A stretch of 64,000 nucleotides of DNA, taken from NCBI GenBank assembly GCA_030704615.1, contig CM060732.1:81057171-81121170 (forward strand). The letters run 5' to 3'. Below, piece by piece: positions 55,601 through 64,000 of the stretch. The position numbers and the translations under genes are program-made. The stretch is from Takakia lepidozioides (taxonomy: Eukaryota > Streptophyta > Takakiopsida > Takakiales > Takakiaceae). How positions within the stretch are numbered: the first letter of the stretch is position 1; each line of letters opens with the position of its first letter. The notes under the pieces are model-generated. The model had not been told where the DNA came from. It did not search any database and saw nothing but the letters and a program-made list of their open reading frames with translations.

Positions 55601-58032
55601 ATCAGTGGCGATGCCTCCTGAGGCTTGTGGTGGCCCTGCAGCAGAGGTTGCAATCTCGAAAATACCAGCCTCGTCAGTTCCAATTGACACGGAGTTACTC
55701 TCTTTGCATACTGGCTCTCGAGACTCCCAGAGAGAGTCTCCGGAAAGAGATCTTCCGGTCTTAATTGTTTTACCCTCAGACCTGCACTCCCCACAAGGAC
55801 AAGATGAGACTCAGTGTAGGGAAAATATCCTGCTTTCACGCAGTGAAACTGGCAATGGCAGTCACATTTTGCACAAGGGCTCTTCAGACATTCAAAGTGA
55901 CTGTCTGAGGAGAGATGTTGGGTTCTTGGATGTGGGACTGCAAGACCAGTGCTCCCCACGAGGACAGGCTGACACTCAGTTGGTGGAGAACAACCTGCTT
56001 TCTCATACTGACACTGGGCAAACAGGTAGCCTTAATGAGGTGCAGGGTATTATTGCAAAGTTGGAGGATCCACCAGTTAGGTTGGAGAAGGTAGACATTC
56101 CTTTGTCTGTGGATGCCGAATTGCTCGACCACCGCTCCCAGCAAGTACGGTCTGACACTCCGTTGTTTGGGGACACCTCACCTTTTCATAGGGAAACTGG
56201 GACAGCAGGTCAATTCAGTGAGACACAGGATGTAACTGGGAAGGTGGAGGATCCACCAATCAGGCTGGAAAAGGTAGATATCCTTTTGCCCTGTAGAGCA
56301 GTTACAGGGGATCATGATGATGATAGAGTATCGACTGGCCTGCAACAAGAGGTTGCCAAACTTGGCCAGCAGGACTCACTAACTCCGCCTACAGGTGACA
56401 TTGTCTGTCAATTATCAGATGATAGTGGCACAACTCTTGGAAGAAGAAGGTACGCCAGGAGAAAAAAGCCACGGCTCACTCTGCCCAGTGACTCTGAGAG
56501 TGATCCGGGACTAGGCACGATCCCCCAGGGGGAAGGTTATGCCTCACATTGTGTTAAGAGGAGACTGTTCAATGGTGCCAGCAGTAGCAGTGCATGTCTG
56601 GGAGAACCTGGTAGCAACTCAGAATGGAAGATAGCAAACCCAGGAAGCTACCAGAGAACAGCTCGTGCAGGTAACAAAGCCGAGGAAGATGTCATCGCTA
56701 TAGAAGCTAGGCAAACCAACATGCCACAACGCCTTAAAAGACTCAAGAGAGCGAGGAAAGTTTGTGACAGTCCATTGCAAAATGAAGGAAAGAAACAACT
56801 GGGAGCAGAGGGTAGAGAGTGCGGAAGTAGGAGGTTGCAGCATGGACTCTTGAGCAGAAGGGAAGAGTCGGGAGTCCAGGGTACAGTAGACTCAGATGAT
56901 TATAAGAGTGAGGGAGAGAGTCTGGGTGGGTTTATTGTTAATACCAGTGGTGGATCCACCGACGGATCCGATACTGCAAGCGATGGTGGTACCGCTCCGG
57001 GTGCCCAGAGAGAAATTTTTTCTGAAGCCAACAAAACAATGTCTGACAATGTTCCGATTTCTCATCTCCAAAAGCGTGGTAGCACACAAAAACCTTCAAA
57101 CCCTGTGCACCTTGAGGAGGGAGGATTGAAGGCAATGCGAGGTCAAGGAGGAGAGCCTCAAAATGTCAATGGAGACGATGAAGACTCAGAGGAAAGTAGA
57201 AAATTTGTCAATCTCTTGAACCCTAGTGATGGAGACACGGATGAGGATGACATGGGTGACTCCTTGTCAGACTTCATAGTTGAGGGCTCAGAGGAGAGTC
57301 AAGTAGACCGGGATGAAGGCCCCTCCGAAAGTGGTAGTGAGTCAGAAAGCAACAGTGGGCCTCCAAAAGAGTCAATCTTCCGAAGCCATGTGGCCACAAA
57401 GCGGAAGGAGCTAAAATGGGAATTTGAGGCTGATATGCTGGCAGCAATGGCACAAGATTCAGAGCTAGCTTTGCGAGGTCTGTGCGCTCTTTATCGCCAG
57501 CAAACGGAGGATGAGCGGCAGACGAAAAACTCTGTTCACAACAATAGACGTGGGTTTGACAAGTATCACGCCTCCAAGTATGCTGACTCCCATACACCAA
57601 TTACTCACCTTCTGCTGATTTTGTGCAACATCACTTTAGTCCTCTGTATTCAAATACCTCTGGAGATAACCTGGAAAACCAATTCAACTTCAGTAGAAAG
57701 GAACTTCACACAACTGGAGCAAGCCTTGATGCGCAGTAAGACAGTTTGCTGCGAATCCTTAATTAATTAGGTTAACCACATTCAGTGGTCGACATTATTA
57801 TAAAACTGGGCAAGTGGTGATACTTTCTTTTCCCCTTGTGTGCAGGGCCTCTTGGATTGCAGAGTTTTTGACGGAAGGCAATTCATTAGGTCCCGTGAAG
57901 AAGTCGGTTCAGGAATTGCAGGCTCGATATCCAAGAGGGGCAAAGTTCTGTGAGAAGATTACTGCACATCATTCGAAGCAGCTCTTTGAAATATACCAGA
58001 ATGGAGAAGATCCCCACTTTCCTGCTCGTTAA
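52681..58032 (+). CDS. Uncharacterised acidic, repetitive nuclear-type protein
   Basis: Predicted 1,275 residues from exons 52681-53064, 53138-53173, 54357-57577 and 57846-58032, all in phase. The N-terminus has a Cys pair (KCRCCEEL) and a long coiled coil (about residues 40-105). The giant third exon has two super-repeats (about 54640-55500 and 55690-56560) of 50-60-residue units (SRDxQR, LDGEPI(D/N)QR, SPQG). Each super-repeat ends in LSDDS and an LTL(S/P)SDSES box that resembles a SUMO-interacting motif. Two acidic SL(G/S)xFIV boxes follow. The C-terminus (residues about 1130-1275: KWEFEADMLAAMAQD, LCALYRQQTEDE, FLTEGN, SKQLFEIYQNGEDP) resembles, from memory, a plant-conserved domain of unknown function. 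A micro-exon near 53435-53449 is possible. I do not recognise the gene. Nuclear location is inferred from acidic and basic clusters. Confidence 0.75.
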
Positions 58033-60617
58033 GTTTCAAAAATTGGATGGGAAGGCTAAGCTCAATAGGTTTATGGGGCAGGGTACAGCATACCTCGAAT
58101 CAAAACTAGTTTTGCCAAGAAATTTTCCTGACAAGTTGCCCAAGGCTAGCAAATCTTGTTAGCCAAAAGCAATACACTTCTAACAGGTACTTTGCAATAT
58201 TCTCTACTTCACCTTCAAGTGCCAGTGCCAACAAGGCTCAATTTTGGAACAAGTGCAGGATTTTCAGTGGCCATGTGCACTGGCCACAGTGTAAATGTCA
58301 AGGTGTGCATTATATCATGAGATAGACCAAAATGTATGGAATCTGGTAGTGCATACCAATGGATGTCGAGGGGATGGCGAGGTAGAGGATCTCTTGTTCA
58401 AAGTATTGTTGCACAACACGAGGTTGTACATGGAGCGGGGCAAATCTGTACTGCTAGCCTTTATATCTCATCTCCCACAATGATCCTGGCATCAACTGTT
58501 GGTTCATGAATGGAGCCATTCTTTCAAAGACCAGTGACCATTAATCTGCACATATGGTCCAAGCTCTGCACAATTCGGAAAACTATGCATAATGTACACG
58601 AAAAGCAGCTAGGTAGACTGCCAGTGAAGCCAGCATCATCAGTTAATTATAAGAAAACAGGTAATAGTATGTTTGTTGGCACCTACAGGTAGATGTGAGG
58701 TATTGTTAAGCTAATTTCAAGCAGAGAAACAAGACGAGAAGGGTTTATAGCGAGGAAAGAAGATCTCGTTCCTTGTGGTTGTTCTCGTATTCTGCAGGCT
58801 GTTATTCTTGGAGGCTGGCTCGTCGATGGTGGAGTGCGTATAGCATCTCCTAGATTTCAGACCCCTGTTGCCAAGGTTCTCAGCTACCTGTGCACGGACA
58901 GTGAACCGGCAGTGAACCCGTTGTCGTTTGTAGCTGCCCCTGTGGCTGGTCCTTGGGGGTTCGGCCAATTGTTATTTGCCTGAAGAGGCTATTTTTTCCT
59001 CGTCTTCTTTTTTAATATGATTTTCAGGGCCTCCCCTCCCTTTTCCAATAAAGAAGAAGAACATTAAGATTCATAGTTCTGAACAAGCGTCACTTCATTC
59101 TCCTTTCATTGCAAAAGGTTGAGTATTGATGGCTTGCATAGATGCGACTTAAGACCTTTCCCCGCTCCATCAGCCCGGGCTGTCTTTTCGTACATAGCCA
59201 TTATTCTCGTGGTTGCATCTTCCTGCACGGAACTCCAAATCAATCACTTCATGCAGTCATTGCTCAAGTCAAGTCCCATTCTAATGTACTGAGGATCAAC
59301 TTTCCCAGAGATGGAATTATTAATGTGATTGAAGTACTTTGCACGTCAAAACATTTCAATCACCGGCCCCCTATACGAAATTGTGCAACTTGAAAGTGGA
59401 GACCTGTGAAAGTGGAGTGTCTACGTCGTTGAGTGTCTTCTATCAATCCTTGCTGTCGTTCATTTGCAATTTGGCGTTGTCGATTCCATGTTCTCTTGAG
59501 CTTCATATCGTCGTTTCTCTTGCTTGCTGGCAAGCGCTCTCTGACTGCTGCACGGCTTGACGACAAAGCTGTTGTGCTTGAACAGTTAAAATTCTTGACG
59601 TCTATCTAATATCATAATAAGGCAAAGTTCACCAGCAGTCCGAAGTACCGAAGTACGATAGTCAATGAAATATTATATTGAGCACAAGTCAGAACTAGAA
59701 TAGCAAGATCAAGGTTTACTTGCGGCTTCCACTCTTGTGTTCATTGTTTACTCTAGTCGGTTCACCAGGGCAACTTCAAGAGATTTCTTTCCCTGAGATT
59801 TTTCATGGTTTTCACTGAGAAACTTGCTACAGTATATCTTGAGGACTCCGTGCTTCCCCTTCTACGGGCTAAGATTAATGTAGATTCCGCAAGTGTAAGC
59901 ATTATCTCTTCCGAATCCCAATTATAGACTGTCATGTGCACAATTTGATCGCAGTACTAGGGTTTGACCTTCGGCAGTAAGTGAAGCCTAGAAGTACGAC
60001 GCGATTTTCCAAAAAACAAAATTCTTACATCAACAGTCGCTGCCAGATTCAACACCTCCGTAAGCACAAACTGCACCGATCCTTTGATCATCCTAAAATC
60101 CATTCGAGAGAATTGCTTCAGACTTCTAGCTTTGCTTTACTTGATCACGATGAGCAGCGAAGGGAACGAGAGAGAGAAGAGAACGGCCCCATGCACAATT
60201 TTTTTGTTTTTGTTTGGCATGTCTACATTTAGAATCATACGATGGATATTTAGGTAAGTACAAAGTAGAGAGAATGAATCTGGCTCTCTTTAGCGTTCAG
60301 ATTCTGAGAGAACTGTAGTAGTTGAGTACAGCAGTGTAGTGGATAGCGTAAATGAGCATCGTGGCAGAAAATACCGAGTCGTCAGCAGTTCCACGTAGGC
60401 AGCGCGGCGCGTCGGGGCAGTGCCAGGTGAGCGGGTGCATGCAGCAGGGAGGAGGGTGGGCAGGCTGCAGCCGATATATGAAACGGCCCACCGTCGCTGC
60501 TCTCCATCACCTTCCCTGCCGTCTCCTCTCTTCGCCTGCTCGTGTGCTTCTCTCTCTTTTCCTCAGCTGCAGTTTGATCAAGATCCACTTCAGGAGTGCT
60601 GTTGTAATCTTGGAGAT
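58033..60617. other. Intergenic region before the cupin gene
   Basis: No protein gene, RNA gene or transposon is recognised. A pyrimidine-rich stretch followed by AATAAAGAAGAAG near 59048 could be a poly(A) signal region. Before the cupin gene, TATATGAA at about 60474 is a plausible TATA-type box, about 145 bp ahead of the start codon. Confidence 0.4.
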
Positions 60618-63205
60618 ATGGGGAGTCCTGGTGTCCAATGGACGGTGGTGTCCTTGCTGGCGTTGTTGCTGGTGACTGTGTCTGCTCGTAATGAGGAGCT
60701 GAAGCCCGAGGGTCCGCGGGAGGTGATTTTTTGGCCTGCTTCTGATTGTGATAGTTTGTTTGTGGGAAATGTGTGGTTCGCATTGCAGTCTGTCAGCTGG
60801 GACACTGAACATCGTGTCCGGAGACCAGCCTTTCGCGGGCTGTCTGAATTGGAAATTTCGCCTCAACTACATAGCTACGTTGAGCATAAAGGATCCAGGT
60901 TTGTAAGGGAGCAAGATCTCTGAGAGATTTAGTGTTTGTACATGTTCACTGACGATCGTGAGTTTTGGTATATGTCAGGAATTCAAGTCGGAGGGTGGAG
61001 TGCTGGAGGTGTGGAGCCATGACTTCGAAGTGTTCAAGGATGCCAACGTGGGAGCTGCTCGTATAACTCTAAAGCAGAATGGGCTGGCTCTCCCCAAGTA
61101 CGCAGATGCTGCCGCCGTCGCATATGTCCTGCAAGGTGATCTACTTACTTTTATGTATATCTGAATTAATCACCTTTACAAGTTGATGTACATACTAGTT
61201 CTTGGAGTGGAACATTTTCCGAACCTAGCTCCCCTTTGTCAGCAGTACCGTGCATCGATTTTCTTGATTATTAGCATTCCACTCGAACATTGCTAGCTCA
61301 CCAGTGCTTAATTATTCCCCTAAATTCCGCTTAGTCGATGCTCCTTTTGACAGTCTATTGCAGATGCTAATATTCAGGAGTGTTTGGTCCCTCTGAAAGT
61401 GTGTCACCAATGTTGACCAGCGTGGAATCTATACATGTGCAGGGTCAGCAAGGCTGGGCCTCGTTCTGCCGTGGGGCGAGCCACAGACCGTGCGAAGAGT
61501 GAAAAGAGGGGATGTGATCGCTATCCCTCGCGGCGTGCCAGCGTGGTGGTACAATGATGGAAACGAAGATTTCCGCGTTTTTGCCGTGGCTGACACCTCG
61601 GAAGGAATTGAACCAGGACAGTTCAATGTAAGTATATATTGAACGTTGAGCACTGAATGTTCTAGACCAACTCATCACATGTTCCTATTGTATAGTTCAC
61701 AAAATGTGATGAAGTTCTAAGTAGAGGAGTCCAAATGGTGGGCACCAGTTGAGAATCTCCCAGTCGGAGGTTTCTTGCGATTTCTGCACACCCAGAAATG
61801 AGTGCAGTAGAACTCAGACCCTTTTGAGAGTTGAGAGTTTGAGAGTTGTGCAATATTTCCTTACTGATCTGTGGTGTTGCATCTTCCTCTCAGAGCTTCT
61901 TTCTGGCCGGAGCCAAGGAAAAGCGCGTTGGTGGCATTCTTCACGCGTTCAGCAGGGAGTTGCTGGCAGAGGCATGGGATGTCAAGGAAGACGTCGTAAA
62001 ACGATTGTTGGAGGGGCAGAGGGGAAGCGCCATTATTAAAGTGAAAGAGCATTCCAGCATACCCGAGGTTAACACCGAGACTGACGCTGAGAACGGCTAC
62101 TTTGGAGATTTCAGATACAATGTGGACGAAACTGATCCCGACGTCCAAGTCCCCAATGGTGGTGAAGTGAGCATTGTGAACCGCTTCAAAATGCCAATTT
62201 TGAAGCACGTTCGTCTTGGTGCTGCACGTGTGCGACTGTCTCGGGTTAGACTGTCCTTCCTCTCTCTCTGTCTCTGTCTCTGTTTCTCTCGCAGAGGATC
62301 GGAGGACCTTCAAGACTTAATTGAATTCTAGAGTAAAACTGGTCGTCCCGAGGCGGTCTTGTTACATCTTAAATTCTGATCATCATTAGCATAACTCAAT
62401 TCCAATGATGATATGTTTTGTTAGTAGTCAGGCGTTCTGAGACTCTTGCATCGACTGAAATCTGCATTTGATCACTAGAATATCTTGCCTGACACTGAAA
62501 TTCGATCTTGTTTGTATGCAGGATGCGATCTTTGCACCGTCATATTCCCTCAATGCTCACAAGGTTATGTACATCACCAAAGGAAGCGGTCGTGTTCAGG
62601 TTGGGAGGAATGATGGGGAGCAGGCCTTTGATGGCGATGTGAAGGAGGGTGACTTGCTAGTTATCCCAAAATTCTTCCCCAGCATTAAGAAAGCCAGCGG
62701 TGATGGGTTTGAGTGGATCTTGATACTGACCAACGACACGTATGTGTTCGTCTCCTCTAATATTCCTTTCCAGATTGAATTGTTTCCGCTAGCCGAGAGC
62801 TTTAGTGTCGGCACAACTCGTGGAATCATGAAACTTTTTCGAATTTAACTTCACTTTCAAAGCTTGTTCAGATCAGCTGGATATTGTGACAGTTATATGT
62901 GTGGCACATCGTGATAGTTTCCACCGGACTTAGTTTGATTCTGATATGGTTATCTGCTGTGTAACAGTCCCATCAGCGCGTTTCTGGCGGGCCGAAACTC
63001 GATCTTCAAGGGCATTCCTGCACCCGTCTTGGCGGCAGCTTTCAACATTGATGAAGACCTGGAGCGCCAAATTCGTGAACGCCGCCGTGAGCAAGCCGTC
63101 ATCCTGCCCCCAAAAGGAAAGGGCGTTGGATCATCCTCCCACAATTTTGAGCAAATGTTTTTTGGATATCTGGAAGAAACTGGAAAGTTGCTGCAGAAGC
63201 ATTAG
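60618..63205 (+). CDS. Two-domain cupin (11S globulin-like) protein
   Basis: Predicted 469-residue bicupin from exons 60618-60878, 60979-61135, 61443-61627, 61894-62244, 62522-62739 and 62968-63205, all in phase. The start gives a hydrophobic signal peptide (VVSLLALLLVTVSA), so the product is probably secretory or vacuolar. The first cupin barrel has ALPKYADAAAVAYVLQG and DVIAIPRGVPAWWYN. The second has YSLNAHKVMYITKGSGRVQVG, GDLLVIPKFF and FLAGRNSIFKGIP. The order and spacing match plant RmlC-like cupins related to 11S globulins (for example Arabidopsis At2g28680-type proteins). The His residues of catalytic germins are missing from barrel 1, as in storage globulins, so enzyme activity is unlikely. 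The donor at 60879 (GTTGAG) is non-ideal but gives the right spacing. The 60-odd residues after the signal peptide are unusual and might include an unspliced stretch. Confidence 0.88.
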
Positions 63206-63580
63206 GAGGCTTGTTTGGTTTTGGGTTCTAACTGGGTAGGTGAACCTGAAGTCTGACGGAAGTTCTGATCTATCTTCCCAACTTGGATCTTTATGTAGAT
63301 AGGTGCAATCGGCTAACCTTATGTATATAAGCCTTTCAAGAGAGCAGTCTTAGAAGTACTTTAGTAGTAAGTGTTTTGAGAGTTGTGTTAACAATGATAA
63401 GCCTTGCTTTGTAAGGCGCGGAAAAGGATGTGCTCGCAACTGCGGCTCCTTGTGCGAAGGAAATAAAACTGCATTTTCTCTTTAAGTGATTGACATACTT
63501 CCCATGAATCTGCTGTTCTCTTCCATGTTGATACTCTTATATTGGATTCCCATTCAGATTAGATTCCGTGTTTATCCATT
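63206..63580 (+). other. 3' region of the cupin gene with poly(A) signal
   Basis: AATAAA at 63462-63467 lies about 257 bases after the cupin stop codon and is a plausible polyadenylation signal. Nothing else is recognised here. Confidence 0.5.
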
Positions 63581-63947
63581 TTATTCACGAATGTGAAATA
63601 TCACGTACGCCTGTGACTCGGCACTCTTCTCTTCTTGAGTGGCATACTCCTCGTCAAGATACATGGAAGTAAATTCACCAACAGTACTCTTCAGTATTAC
63701 CAGTGTCCCATTGAATTCTACAGACACGACTTGGCAGGCATAAGAGATTTGAGTGAAAAAGAAAATATTGAGGAAGGTGCGAGAGAGGCAGGAGTTCAAA
63801 AGAAAGATGAGAGAAAGCGGATGAACGAACCTGCTATAGGGATACAGACCACGGTTAAGATACTCGCCCGTTGGAATGGTGGATTGAAGGGTGTGGACCT
63901 TCGGATGTTGCTACAGGACCTGTCAGCAGCTTTTATCATAACTATGA
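63581..63947 (-). CDS. Possible last two exons of a gene running off the window
   Basis: On the minus strand, a 117-base segment 63947-63831 (preceded by TAACAG, followed by GTTCG) and a 137-base segment 63717-63581 (preceded by TGTAG) join in a consistent phase. They end in a stop followed at once by AATAAA. The predicted tail is FNGTLVILKSTVGEF then an acidic end. No family is recognised. It may be a real 3' gene end convergent with the cupin gene, or a chance open frame. Confidence 0.25.
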
Positions 63948-64000
63948 CTGTTACAGATCACAGAAAGAAGCTTCTCTGAACAGTGGATAGAGAAGCACCT

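Overview
The window looks like nuclear DNA of a streptophyte, most likely a non-seed land plant or close relative. The evidence is GT-AG spliced genes with plant-type products (an NRT2 nitrate transporter, a plant YY1-like zinc-finger factor, a two-cupin globulin-like protein), short TTTAGGG telomere-type repeats, and a dense plant-style set of retrotransposons and DNA transposons. I cannot name the species.

Layout. 0.8-17.4 kb (+): one giant gene, about 4,150 codons in my splice model, with a repeat-rich N-terminal extension in front of an EPL1/PHD/extended-PHD module of the JADE/BRPF type. 17.4-20.5 kb: intergenic. 20.5-29.7 kb (-): a seven-exon YY1-like gene of about 972 residues; its introns hold a nest of LINE copies, each bordered by (GA)n, and an inverted telomere-like motif. 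32.8-35.6 kb (-): a complete four-exon NRT2 gene (546 residues). 36.56-37.08 kb: a 32-bp tandem repeat in which each unit can form a hairpin. 37.67-38.88 kb: a piggyBac-type non-autonomous element with TTAA ends. 41.9-46.3 kb (-): a decayed Ty3/gypsy-like element in which pol is preceded by a C5-cytosine DNA methyltransferase and the integrase ends in a PHD finger. 46.3-46.5 kb: palindromes and TGACGTGGC repeats. 46.9-49.7 kb (-): a decayed MULE-type transposase with a SWIM zinc finger. 50-52 kb: a MITE and a tRNA-derived SINE-like sequence. 52.7-58.0 kb (+): an unrecognised gene for an acidic repetitive nuclear-type protein (about 1,275 residues). 60.6-63.2 kb (+): a six-exon cupin/11S-globulin-like gene. 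The right edge may hold the end of another minus-strand gene.

How it fits together. The host genes appear functionally independent: two chromatin or transcription regulators, a possible third nuclear protein, a nitrate transporter and a storage-globulin relative. The most remarkable item is the retroelement that combines a DNA-methylation writer with a chromatin reader. Five in-frame stops in its pol frame can each be explained by one C-to-T or G-to-A transition, as expected from decay of methylated cytosines. The LINE family, whose copies are repeatedly bordered by GA microsatellites, is the second notable system. Exon coordinates are my own, chosen by splice consensus and codon phase; no transcript data were available.
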